The notes under the pieces: model-generated
Database searches by the model: none
What the model was told of the DNA's origin: nothing
Seen by the model: only the letters and a program-made list of their open reading frames with translations
Part shown: piece by piece, positions 22,589-34,537 of the stretch
How the letters are laid out: each line of letters begins with the position of its first letter
Position numbering within the stretch: position 1 is the stretch's first letter
DNA from: Fulvia fulva
Lineage: Eukaryota > Ascomycota > Dothideomycetes > Mycosphaerellales > Mycosphaerellaceae
Direction of reading: 5' to 3'
DNA: 64,000 bases
Assembly (NCBI RefSeq): GCF_020509005.1
Contig: NC_063017.1
Span: forward strand, 434,001-498,000
Translations under genes and position numbers: made by a program

Positions 22589-25500
22589 CTTCGGATAGGT
22601 CGAGGAGTCGTAGGTAGGTATATTACCTAAGGACATTAAAGCCCTATCTAAGCGTAATTAGGCTCTAAATAAGGAGGTAGTAGAGCTAAAGGCTTAGCTA
22701 GTAGCTAAGGACACGAACGGTACTAGCGATACTAGCGGTACTAACGGTAATAATAATAATAACCGTAGTCGTTAGGTCCGCGTCTACTCTTCTCGTCGTA
22801 ACGGTGTTTTACGATCACCTACGCCTCCTACTTAGTAGGACCGTATAGGTAGAGGTACCCGACGAGGAGGTAGTAGAGGTAGTAGTAATAATGACGGAGA
22901 CAACTCTAATAACGATAAGGGTAGAGATAATAGTCGACTACGCCGTTATCTACGCCGTAACTCCTTACGACGAGAACGCTAGGACATACCTAGTAGTGCT
23001 TCTAGGGTGACTAGTAATACCGCCGTTAGCTAGTTCACTACTATCGACCCCTCCGTCAATATTATATATACTAATAAGTTAGTTAAGGACCTAGAAAGTA
23101 AGTTCGATAACAAGAATATAAACTTTGACCGTTAGCTCGATTAGTTAGAGATTAAGCTGTCCGTAATATAGTTCTAGACTATCGAGGACGGACTACGCTA
23201 TATCCTTAACTACCTCGACTAGTACCCGTACTAGCTATACAATCCGCGAGTACCCTCTAAGCGTACTAAGCGCAATTACGTTAACCCCTTCAAGTCTATC
23301 GATAGGATGATCTAATTCCTTATTGATCGGTATAGTAAGAAGGACGTCGTAGGTAAGGCCTTCTAGAAGCTCTAGGTCTTATAGTAGGGTAAGAACGAGT
23401 TATTTTCTATCTTTATCGCTAAGTACGACGAATAGCGTAACTTCTACGACCTATTAGCTAAGACTAATCACCGCCTAATCGAGGGCAAGCTTAACTATAA
23501 ATATATAGAGGCACTGCCTATAGAGACTAAGGACCGCGAAGACTTAGACGACCTATACTATAAGCTCGAAGCTAAGTTCGAGCGCCTAAAGTCAAAGACC
23601 CTAGCTATACTACGACTACCTCGTAGTACTAGCGGTAGTAACGGTACTATACCTACCGCGCCCGGCGTAGCCTAAGGTTTAGGCCTTAAGCTATACGCTT
23701 AGATACCGCGCGAATTTAAGGAACTTAAGAAGCTCGAGCCTAAGGAGAAGGCTAGCATTATCGTAGTAGGCGGTTATGTCCGCTACCGCCGTATAGACTA
23801 TAACTTATACTCGCTAGACTACCCTATTAAGTAGTATAAGCGCCCTCCGCCGCGCGCGAATACTAGCTCTATAATATAGATACCGGCTAACCCTTAGTAA
23901 TAGAGAAAAAGCTAAACTAACGCTTAAGTATAATAACCGTTAGTCCTACTTATAAATATAATACTAAGAAGAAAATATAGCGAGATGCGGTAATATAAGG
24001 ACTAGAGTACGCTTTACGTATATTAGTAAGCTCTCTAATACCGCCTATTATACGAGGGGTACTAAGGCCGAGAGTCTCCCCTTATCTTATTATACCTAGT
24101 AGTATAGATAGTAATTAAGCTCTCGCCTTCCTTAATTATAGTGCCACCTCTTAGTACATAAATTCTGTATACGCTCGTATATATAATCTTCCTCGACTCT
24201 AGGAAGAACCTCTTTAATTAGGACTAGCTAATAGCGGCTTCGCTAACGAGCTTATTACCGAGTCTACGTACTTTCCTTTTAATATCGGCGGCTACGTCGA
24301 GATCCTTAGCTACTATTCAGTAGAATTACTAGAGTATAATATCGTGCTCGGCTCTAGTTAGTTCGTAGACTACGAACTAGAGATATAATAGGAGAAGGGC
24401 ATTATAATAAGAAATTATTTAAAATGCCGTACCTATAAGGTAGACTAGAGGTCTAATAAGTACCTAATAGTATAGTCTATTAACTATCTAGCTACGCTAG
24501 TAATATTAGGCAATTATTGACCGCCGATAGTAGAAGATGACCCGACGAAGTTACCGCTCCTACGCTATTATTACCTAAGTATATATCCTAACTATAGTTC
24601 TATACGACGTTCGAGGACGAAGAGGATGACTTCCGTATATATACTCGATAACCGTTACCGGTAGACGGCGTTAAGACGTTAAAGCGACCGTACCGATATA
24701 CGAAACAAAAGTAACGAGTTATCGAACTAGAACTAGAGATCGATATCGTAAACATCTCCGCGGCCTACGTAGCAAAACTAGCTCGTAAGAAAGGAGCGGA
24801 AGTCTATATAATATAGATTATACTACCTAGTTAGAAGCACTACGCTAACCTATTACAAGCCTACGTAATAGTAGCGACTAGGCAAAACTTCGATCCTACT
24901 AGGCTCTACGCTATAAACCTTTAGAAGGTATAGTTAGCAAGTCCCTTAATAGTATATATAATAATAGTAAATAGCGACTTCGACAGATTTATAAAAGGCA
25001 AAGATAAGGACTAAGATACTAAGGTCTACTTGCCCTAGGAACTATACGATTTCGAGGACTATTTTAACCGTTAGGATATATCGAAGATCCTACCTTACCG
25101 CCCTAGTAAAGACTATAAAATACACCTTAAAGACGAAACTCAGTCACCTCCTTTTAAGCGGCTATACGTAATGTCGTCTCGCGAGAATAAGGTAATTAAG
25201 AAGTAGGTCGATAATTAGCTATAATCTAGAGCGATATAACGAAGCACGAGCCCGGCTTCTATACTAGTACTAACTTTACGTAAACTAGGCGGCGGTCTAC
25301 GGGTCTATATCGACTATAGAGCTCTTAATATAGTAATACCTTTCGGCCTATATAATGCTCTAGGAACATTCTAATTATACATTAACGATACGCTTAGGGA
25401 GTATCTCGATGACTTCTATTTAGTTTAACGTTACCTAGATAATATCCTAATCTTTAGCGACACATTCGAGGAACATATATAATACGTACGTAAAGTACTA

Positions 25501-26990
25501 TAGTATATACGTAAAGCCGGCCTATAATTAGATATCGACAAATACGAGTTCTACTAAATAGAGATAAAGTACCTTAGTGTTATTATAGGAGTCGACGGTA
25601 TTAGTATAGACCCGGAAAAGGTCGACGTAGTCAAGAACTAGCTTACTCTAATATGCCTAAAGGATATATAAGTATTCCTTAGGGACGGAAACTTCTATCG
25701 AAGGTTTATATAGAACTTCTCTAAAATCTATATACCCCTTACGAATTTGATAAAGACTAGTAAGAATAGTAAGCCGATACTATTCGTTTAGATAATAGAA
25801 TACGAAGTAGCCTTCTAAGGATTAAAAGATGCATTCTTAACGGACACGGTACTCGTATACTTCGTACTAGGGTTAGAAACTATAGTCGAAACAGATGCCT
25901 TAGATTTCGTTACTACGGTAGTAATTTTATAGAAACACGGAGACGTCTAGAGACCGGTAGTATATATATCTAAGAAGATGTTACTATAGGAGTATAACTA
26001 CGAGATTTACGATAAGGACTATTAGCTATCGTCCTCGCCTTCGAAGAATAGAGACCTAAGCTTACTGTTAACTTAGACTATAATATAGACACCGATTTCG
26101 AGAATACGAAGGATATAGATAACAATCCCGTTATTATCTACTCCGATTACAAGAACCTAGAATACTTTATAAGTACGAAACAACTTAATAGACGGTAGGT
26201 ACGCTAGGCATAGTTCCTAGTACAGTTCGTATTCAAAATCACCTATCGTCTAGGTATATAGGGTATAAAGCCTAATAGTCTTACTAGACAATCGTAAGAT
26301 CTACCGTCGGATCTAAGCGATCTACGTCTATAGTATTAGAGCTAGGTCATCCTACCGCCCGCTCGCCTCGATATTAAGCTTAATTTAAGCGAGCTACGGG
26401 AGGGAGAGGTAGCGTAGTAGATAGTATAGTAGGATTTACTTATATAAGTTAAGGCTCTATATAACGAAGAGACCGTTTAGGCTACTATATAATAGCTATC
26501 CTAGAACTAGTAAGTACCCCTATTACGTAAATATAAGATCGACGATCGTACGTCTAAAGTAGAAGATAGTATAATCTATATAAAGAACGCCTACGGCGGA
26601 TTTAGCTTATTTATCCTAGAAGTTACTAGCGTAGTAGAACTTCGTGCTCTAATTACGAAACGTTTCTACGACATACCCGCGGCTAGGTATCCCGGCCGTA
26701 AAAAGACATTCGAGTTAATTAGTAGATACTACCGCTAGCTACGTATAGTATAAACGATTAAGAGATTCGTCCGTAATTATATTATATATAGAATAACGGT
26801 TCTATCAAATTAGTAGTATTAGGGCCTCCTTATACTATTACCGGCAACCTTTAGAGTATAGGAGGATATCGCTATTGACTTCGTTATAGATTTGCCCGTA
26901 AGTAAGAGCTTAACCGATAGACAAACGTATAAGAACGTCCTTATAGTTACGGATAGGCTTACTAAGGAGAGACACCTAATCGAGCCCTTT
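22589..26990 (+). mobile_element. Gypsy gag-pol behind LTR A, RIP-mutated
   Basis: A decayed gag (about 22,600-23,700, with NYLDQYP- and IAKYDEQRNFYDLLAK-like residues) is followed by protease (about 24,150-24,450), reverse transcriptase (about 25,040-25,640), RNase H (about 25,850-26,300) and integrase from about 26,600. Integrase breaks off near 26,975-26,990, where the sequence switches in mid-frame to the protease region of a type C Gypsy. Stops are frequent everywhere except the last ~150 bp. Confidence 0.75.
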
Positions 26991-29900
26991 ACCGGGGAGT
27001 CGCTAGGATTTACGGTAGGAGGGGCGGAGTTGAACGTCTCGTCCTTATATATAGACGACGATAAGAAAGTGGACTGTCAAGGCGTTAGTCGTTACGCTTA
27101 GGAGATATATACGTACCGGCCTAGGGCCGAGTACTTCTATATTCTGCCTACTAGTAACGAGTCTAGTAAAACGGATAGTAACGGCGAGTTGAAGCTAAGC
27201 GCAATGTTAGCTAACGATCTTAATCAGTTCCTAAACAAGCAATTTAACTATAACCCGAAGGAGAAGCTTCCGCCCGAGTACTATTATATTACGGACGCGT
27301 TCTTAGCTAAAGACTATAAAGGGCTCCCGCCTTATAGGCCGGGCATTGACTATGAAATCTATATTAAGCCCGATAGCCTATAAGAGCCTCCTTACCGTAA
27401 ACTCTATAGGCTTATACCGTAAGAGAATGAAGTAGTTAAGAAATAGGTCACTAAGTAGGAGAGCGAAGGGAAAGTCCGTAAGGCTAGTTAGAAGACAAGC
27501 TAGTCCCTAGCTCCTATTCTAGTAGTACGTAAGCTAGGAGGAGGACTCCGAGTATATATTAACTATCGAGGGCTAAATGTAATAACTATTAAGAATAGGT
27601 ACCCTATACCTTTGATCTAGGAAACCCTTAACAGGATATATAGTAAGAGGTACTTCACGAAGCTAGACATCGTCGTAGCCTTTAATAAGCTTCGTATTAC
27701 CGAAGGGCATAAATAGCTAATAGCGTTCGCTATACGGTACGGAGTATACAAATGTCTATACTTACCGTTTGGTCTATATAACGGCCCGGCATCGTTTTAG
27801 TCGTATATTAATAGTATGTTATAGGAACACCTTAACGACTTCGTATCGGTATACCTAGATAATGTGCTGATTTTTAGCGACACACTCGAAAAGTATATCG
27901 AGTACGTAACGAAGGTTTTAATAAAACTACGCGATACCGGGTTGACCGTAGATATTAATAAATACGAATTGTATTAGTAGAGAGTCATATACCTAGGCCT
28001 AATCATTACGCTAGAAGGCATTGAAATGGACCCCGACAAGCTAGAATATATCTAAAGCTAGGAGGCTCTAATGAACCTAAAGGATATATAAGCGTTCCTA
28101 GGCTTCGCTAACTTCTATAGACAGTTTATCGAAGCGTTCTCGCGACTCGTATCGCCGCTAACCAACTTGACTAAGTCCGATAGCCCTAGTAACTATAAGA
28201 ATAGAAGAATCGATTAGACACTAGGGTACTAGAAGGCGTTTAACGTATTAAAGGTAGTATTTAGTAAAGCGGGCATATTAGTACATTACGTACCGGGGAG
28301 GTAGACAGTCGTTAAGACGGACTCCTCGGATTTTGTTAATACCGGCGTCCTCTCCTAATATAACGAAGAAGGCGTCCTATACCCGGTAGCGTTTTACTCT
28401 AAGAAGTTAAGTCTATAAGAGTATAACTATAAGATCTACGACAAGGAGCTATTAGCTATTATTAAGGCGTTTGAAGAGTAGAGGCCTAAATTGGCCTACG
28501 AAGTAGATAATGATACTATCGAACCGGTCAAAGTGTTTATAGATTATAAGAACCTAGAGTACTTTATAACGACGAAGTAGCTTAATCGACGTTAGGCGAG
28601 GTAGGCTAAGTTCCTCTCTTAGTTCAACTTCCGTATCGTCTATAGGCCCGGTGTATAAGGTATAAAGCTAGATAGTCTAACGAGACGTAGCTAGGACCTT
28701 CCGTAGGGGGTAGACGATCCGCGTAATTAGTATTAGTACTAGACGTTACTACCGCCTAAGCGATTCCTTAAGATTGACTCTATACGCGTAACCGTAGAAG
28801 ATGTTACTAAAGAGACGGAAACTCCGCTAAACCTAGAAGCAATAGAATTTATACTAGCCGAAGCCGCTATACCGGTAGAAGCTACTACCGTATCGAAGCC
28901 TACGATAGAGGCTAATTACGAGGCTAAACTCGAGTATCGAATAGTAATAGCGTACGCCGTAGACTAGGACCTTAAGGTAGTAATTAAGATACTATAGAAA
29001 GGTAACGTAATCCCGCCACTTCTTTAAAAGGCGAAGGTACACCTAGTATACTACGAGGTAGAAGGAGACATACTCTACGTCCGTAATTAGTACGGCGACT
29101 AGAGCTTATAGGTACCGGATAACTAGAAGCTACGGACTCGAATAGTGAAGATGAACTACGACGTACTAGTAGTAGGCTATCCTAGTAGAGCCCGTACGTA
29201 TAAGCTCGTAGTACGTGAATTTTACTAGCCTAGCTTAGTAAGATTAGTACGTAGATATACCGTAAATTGCCGAGTATACTATACGACGAAATCTCTATAT
29301 ACCTAGCCACCTAGATTATTACATCCACTTTCTATACTAGAACGACCTTGGCGCTATATATTAGTCGACTTTATAGTAGACTTACTAGATAGCGAACTCG
29401 ACGGTATGACTTATAATAACATTATGACCGTTACGGACCGCCTAACGAAAGAAGTAGAACTTATTCCTATTAGAGCTATAACGGCGAAGAATGTAGCGCG
29501 CCTATTCTTAAAGCACGTATTTAGTCGACGTAGGCTCCCGGACACGATCACCTCGGATAGAGGGAAACAGTTCATCGTAACTTTCTAGAAGTAGCTATAT
29601 AAGATGCTACGGATTTAACGTAAGCTAATTCTATTATATCACCCCGAGACGGACGGTTAGTCTAAGCATACTAATTAGAATATAGAATAGTACTTACGCG
29701 CCTACGTTAATAAGGTATAGAGCGACTAGGCTAAATAGCTATACCTAGCTCAGTTTGCTATTAATAACTACGTATTAGAGACTACCGGTATTTTACCTTT
29801 CTACGGAAACCTTAGATATAACCCCGAGTTTACGGAACGTATCGACTTATAGGTAGGCGGGGATCGCCGCTAGATAACGACTCTTTAGCGACTCGATAGC

Positions 29901-31006
29901 AAATCCGCCGAAGTATTCGCCCGACGCCTTTACGAGCTATATCAGTTCCTCTAAGAGAACATAAGAATGTCCTAAGCCTTATAAGCTAAGGCCGCTAACC
30001 GATATCGCCGTATCTCGCCCGACTATAAGGTAGGCGATTAGGTATTCCTTAGTACGAAGAACATCCGTACGACACGCCCTTCTAAGAAACTAGATCGACG
30101 ATATACTAGACTATACTAGATCGTAGAAGTCATGCCCTCGAAGCTCTCCTATAAGCTAAAGCTCTCCGATACGTTAGCTAGACTCGATAACTATTTCTAT
30201 ATATCGCTATTATAGCGCGCCGACGATACTAACCTACCGCCGCTAGAGGGACAGTACCTTATACCGCCGCTACCCGTAGTTATAGTTCCTAATACGACGG
30301 AAGCTAATGCCGAGGCCGATATTATAGTAGTACCCGCGGCGACCGAGTACGAGGTAGACAAGATCTTAGATATATATACGAGGAAGCGTACTAGGAAGGT
30401 AAAGAAGGGGTATAAGCGTAAGGTCGACATATAGTATAAGGTACGATAGGTCGGATATTAGGACATAGAGGATAGTAAAACTTAGTAACCTACTAAGGAC
30501 CTGTTTACGAGGGTAGCCGCCGCTATTATAGACTTTTACTATAACCGGCCGGAGTTATCTACGCCTATAGGTTTCGTAGCTCTATCTAACTAGTCACCGC
30601 TAGACGCTAAGGTACTCGGACTTAACACGATTAGGATTAATAGAGACACCGTTACGAATAAGTCGACTCGAGCCTTACCTCTAATAAAATCTACTCCGTA
30701 TATATTCTATACTCGAGTAGAGCCTATAGAGCCTGTAATAATACCTAACTTTGGTTATAAGGATTATACGCGAGTACTAGCCGAAGATAGACTTAGGTCT
30801 AGGGTAAGCTAGCTAACTAGGCAATATGTTTCTCGAAGGAAGCCGGTCGAGGATAGTCTTAATAGAGCAAATACGATGTTATCGGATGACGACAGGGTAC
30901 TAGAGGATGATTAGGCGTTCGCGCGATTATAGAGCTCGATAGGCAAGTGGCCTTATAAGGTAGATAACGCTTAGAGGACTAAGGCGTGTTTTAGGAAGGG
31001 GGATAC
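26991..31006 (+). mobile_element. Gypsy type C (protease to chromodomain), RIP-mutated
   Basis: Lacks 5' LTR and gag. It starts in the protease region (27,000-27,380, homologous in inverse orientation to about 17,980-18,400). Reverse transcriptase (about 27,500-28,150), RNase H (about 28,230-28,700) and integrase (about 29,200-29,850) follow; the integrase core IMTVTDRLTKE and SDRGKQF is still readable at 29,406-29,588. A chromodomain-like tail lies near 30,340-30,560. Its 3' part (from about 29,915) is repeated inversely at 62,910-64,000. Confidence 0.8.
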
Positions 31007-31190
31007 TATTACGGGTAGCCCGCGACCCCCTACTATAGCTACGTCGACCCGGCTGAACCGCGGACCTTCCCTATCGGGTTAGCGCGGCTTAGCTTTGCTT
31101 TATAACTTTGCCGCGCCTCGCGCTCCTCTTTCGTAGCTTCGTAGAATAACAACTATCTCTCCCGGACCCTATAGTACGCGCGCCCTTATA
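31007..31190 (+). repeat. LTR type C, 184 bp
   Basis: 3' LTR of the type C Gypsy. It is followed at once by integrase sequence of the type B Gypsy, so it marks the right edge of a nested insertion. Confidence 0.85.
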
Positions 31191-32965
31191 TCCTTATACT
31201 ATTACCGGTACCCTTCGGAGTATAGGAGGATATTGCTATTAACTTCGTTATAGATTTGCCCGTAAGTAAGAGCTTAACCGATAGATAAACGTATAAGAAC
31301 GTCCTTATATTTACGGACAGGCTTACTAAGGAGAGATACCTAATCCTAGTACTATAGATAGACGCCCTATATATCGTATACATCTTTATCCGCTATATCT
31401 TCGTACGTTATAGCATTCCTAAGAGCATCGTCTCGGATCGGGGCTCCTAGTAGACGTCTACGTTCTAGAGACGAGTTTACTCCCTACTCGGTATTTAATA
31501 ACGACTATCGACGGCCTTTTACCTAGAATCCGATAGATAGTCTAAAAACACGAATAAGGTTATAGAACGTTACCTTAGGGCCTATATTAACTACGCCTAA
31601 GATAATTAGGTTAATTAGTTACTACTTGCCGAGTTTGCTACTAATAATTATATATTAGCTACTACTAGAGTATTACCCTTCTACGCTAATACCGGTCGTA
31701 ACCTAGAATTCACGGATACTAGTCTAACTACCTCTATAAAGCTCATGCCCTATAAGTAACGACTCGATATAGAATCTACGAATACGTTTACTAAGCGTAT
31801 AAACTAGATATACGTATATCTAAGGCAAGAAATTATGTTAGCCTAAGTATTATAAGTAGATTTTATAAATATATATCGCTAGCTACCTCCGAACTATAAT
31901 ATCGGCGACGAAGTTTATATTAATACTACTAACTAGTCAATAATACGCCCGTCTAAGAAGCTCGACATTAAGAACGTAGGGCCGTACGAGATTACCGTAG
32001 TACTCCCGTATTAAAATACTTACCGCGTTATAATACCCAATTAGTTAGGCAATCTCTATAACACTTTCTACGCCTCGCTCCTATAATCAGCTACTAATAA
32101 CCCCGAATCTAGACAGATCCTAGCACCGCCGCCTCTAATTAAGATTACCCGCGACGACGACGGCGAAATATCCGAAGAGTACTTCGTAGAGGATATACTC
32201 GATAGGAGATATTTCAAGCTAAAGGGAAGACTACTAAAATACTTACTACTAAAGTAAGACGAGTATAAGTACCTAGTAAAGTAGAAAGGATACCGCGAGC
32301 CGAGCTAGGAGACACTAGAAGTATTAGTAGGAGTAGCCGCCTCTATTATAGACTTCTACTATAACTTTCTAACGAAGTCTATACCCGCCGACTTTAAGCC
32401 GCCGTACGACTAGGTACCTAATAAGGACCGAGTTACTAGTATACTACGATCTTATACTAAGTCTAGGTAGTTGCCTACGGAGAACGCGAGTACGTCTATA
32501 CTAGTAGTTATACCGTAAACTAATACGCCCGTAACGGCGTCTAAGCTATAAGCAAGGACGTTACGCCGCTCGATAAGACTTAATACGAGTGCGATAGAGT
32601 TCGATACGCCTATAGTTAACCTATAAAGCTCTATAGAAACGAACGCTATAGACATAGGCTCGGATACTTAATACGCTAGGGCTACTATAGAACCGCGTAT
32701 ACCTACTTCTATAAAGATAACAACGGATAGAAGTCTCTATAATAAGCGTTAGAACAAGGATGTCGCTATATACCCTAAGCCTCTATATAGCCGTACTAGC
32801 TTAGCCGCCTAACGGATATAGTAATCGATAGTAAGGAGGATATTAAGAGTTTAGAGGGTGCTTAAGCTAAATAAGGTGGACTAGAGGATAATATAGTTTC
32901 CGTAGATACACTACTATAGAGACAGAGCCGTCCGAGGACAAATAGCGATCTAAAGGGGGGGGTAC
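31191..32965 (+). mobile_element. Gypsy type B 3' half (integrase and chromodomain), RIP-mutated
   Basis: Resumes integrase core sequence (VIDLPVSKSLTDRQTYKNVL) directly after LTR C. It continues through SDRGSQ- and NKVIERYLRAYINY-like residues to a chromodomain with YKYLVKQKGYREPSQETLE (functional relatives have WKGY; Trp to stop is RIP). It ends in a G-run before LTR B. An inverted copy lies at 54,229-55,006 plus 61,818-62,725, interrupted there by the young Copia. Confidence 0.82.
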
Positions 32966-33115
32966 TATTACGGTTCACTACTACCGTAACGTCGCGCGCC
33001 TTAGCGCTTCCTTATATATCTCGCGCGCTTCGCGCTTCTCTTTCGTAGCCTTACCGAACAACGCTTGTTTTACGGCAACCCTATACTATCGTCTTATAGA
33101 TCACTACCCGTAATA
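32966..33115 (+). repeat. LTR type B, 150 bp (internally deleted)
   Basis: Matches 54,055-54,228 (-, 174 bp) but lacks about 24 bases near its middle. It is 3' to the type B Gypsy and is followed by unrelated Copia gag. Confidence 0.78.
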
Positions 33116-34348
33116 GAGGCGGGAAACTTACCTTTTACTTCGGTAGTAGAATAGGCGACTTCGTCGTCGTATATTTCCTCGGTATCGCTTTCTTATAAGG
33201 TATAGGCTCGTATTACCTTTACCTTTGTCTTGTTATCGGATTAGCTTCTCCTATCCTTCTACTGTTTCCTATACTTCTTAAGGGCGTTTTAGGCCTTCTC
33301 TAGATCCCGGACTAGCTCTTCGTAGGACTTCTTCTCCGGTTACTTCTAGGTATTCTTCTTGTTAACAAACTCCTTTACGGAATCTAGTTCCGGGTACGAT
33401 ATAACTAGGTAGTTACTATTATAGATAAAGTAGCCGCTCTTACCCCCTTGCCTCTAGGAGTATAGAGCGGTCTCGCCCTTACTCTCTTAGATCCGTAATT
33501 TATAGGATTTAAGTAAGGTTCTAGCGGATTCCTAGCCTAGGTTTAGCTAGGCTAGGATAGTATCCCTAGTACTAGCGTAGACGTCCGGGAGGCTACTTAG
33601 TAGGTACTTAAACCTCCGGATAGGGTCCTTATAGTAGGTCTCTTTACTATCTATTTCGGCAATCTATATAGATAGGTTACCTAGATATATCTACTCTTAT
33701 CTAATTATCTAATCGTCCGGTAGCTTAAATAATACTAGCTGTTTTATAAGCGCTACTACGTGTACCTTATAGACCTTACTATACTTCTTCTATAGAAGTT
33801 TCTAGATCTCTTTCGTATCTCGTATATCTAAGATTTCTTAGTTACCCTCCTCGGACAAATATACTAAGATAGTATATCTCGCTATACCGTTCGCCTTCGA
33901 AGTAATCTTAGGCGTAACGGATTCTAGGAGATTAGCCGACGAGTCGTCGATAACCTAGAATACCTCCCGGCTTTCGAGATAGTCTCGTAGTATAACGAAC
34001 TAGCGCTTCTAGTTCTTACGAGTAAGGGTAGGGCCGACCTTCCGGGGGCCCTTATAACTCGTTAAGTCTTCTATAGCAAAGGTAGCCTTAGATATATAGT
34101 AAGCTCTACTTAACTACGGTAGTTAGAATAAGCTTAGACTCCCCGAGTCTATTAGTAGCGTTCCGTATAGTAGACTCCCCGAGTCTATTAGTACGTTACC
34201 GTACGGATCCCGGGTATAGAGTATAATACCCTACGTCGTACTTCCTTAGTATATCGATATCCTATTAAGCAACCCGGGCTTATAACCTGTTAAATAGGTA
34301 TAGTATATATGTGTACGGAAGTTAGGACACGTAATAGGGAAGGAGGAA
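33116..34348 (-). mobile_element. Copia element: LTR end, primer-binding site and gag, RIP-mutated
   Basis: On the minus strand, an LTR end (ACA at 34,290-34,288) is followed by a primer-binding site (34,287-34,273) reading GGTTATAAGCCCGGG, a RIP-changed complement of the initiator-tRNA-Met anticodon arm. Then comes a gag frame with LTRKN.KR.FVILRDYLESRE and KEI.KLL.KKYSKVYK residues, where dots are stops replacing Trp or Gln. It is cut at 33,116 by the Gypsy LTR B. The LTR itself is split by the intact LINE and continues beyond 39,352. Confidence 0.72.
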
Positions 34349-34360
34349 GGACTAATATAG
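34349..34360. repeat. LINE target-site duplication, left copy
   Basis: GGACTAATATAG, identical to 39,341-39,352, flanks the intact LINE. Confidence 0.85.
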
Positions 34361-34537
34361 ATAGATAGATAGATTTGTCATTCCCCTGTTCTAGGACCCT
34401 ATCCGGCCTATGCAGGTATATATCTATTGTTATGTACAAAGGGAAACCCGAATAGGTGAAAACCCTTCCCGCCCCCGACTACTCCTTGTCTAGATTAGCT
34501 TTCCCTCTGAACGTACGTAGTCCATGTCACTACCCCG

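Noticed and set aside
29406..29588. Short open frame with an integrase signature as a host gene
   Set aside because: It is the surviving part of a RIP-mutated Gypsy integrase flanked by in-frame stops.
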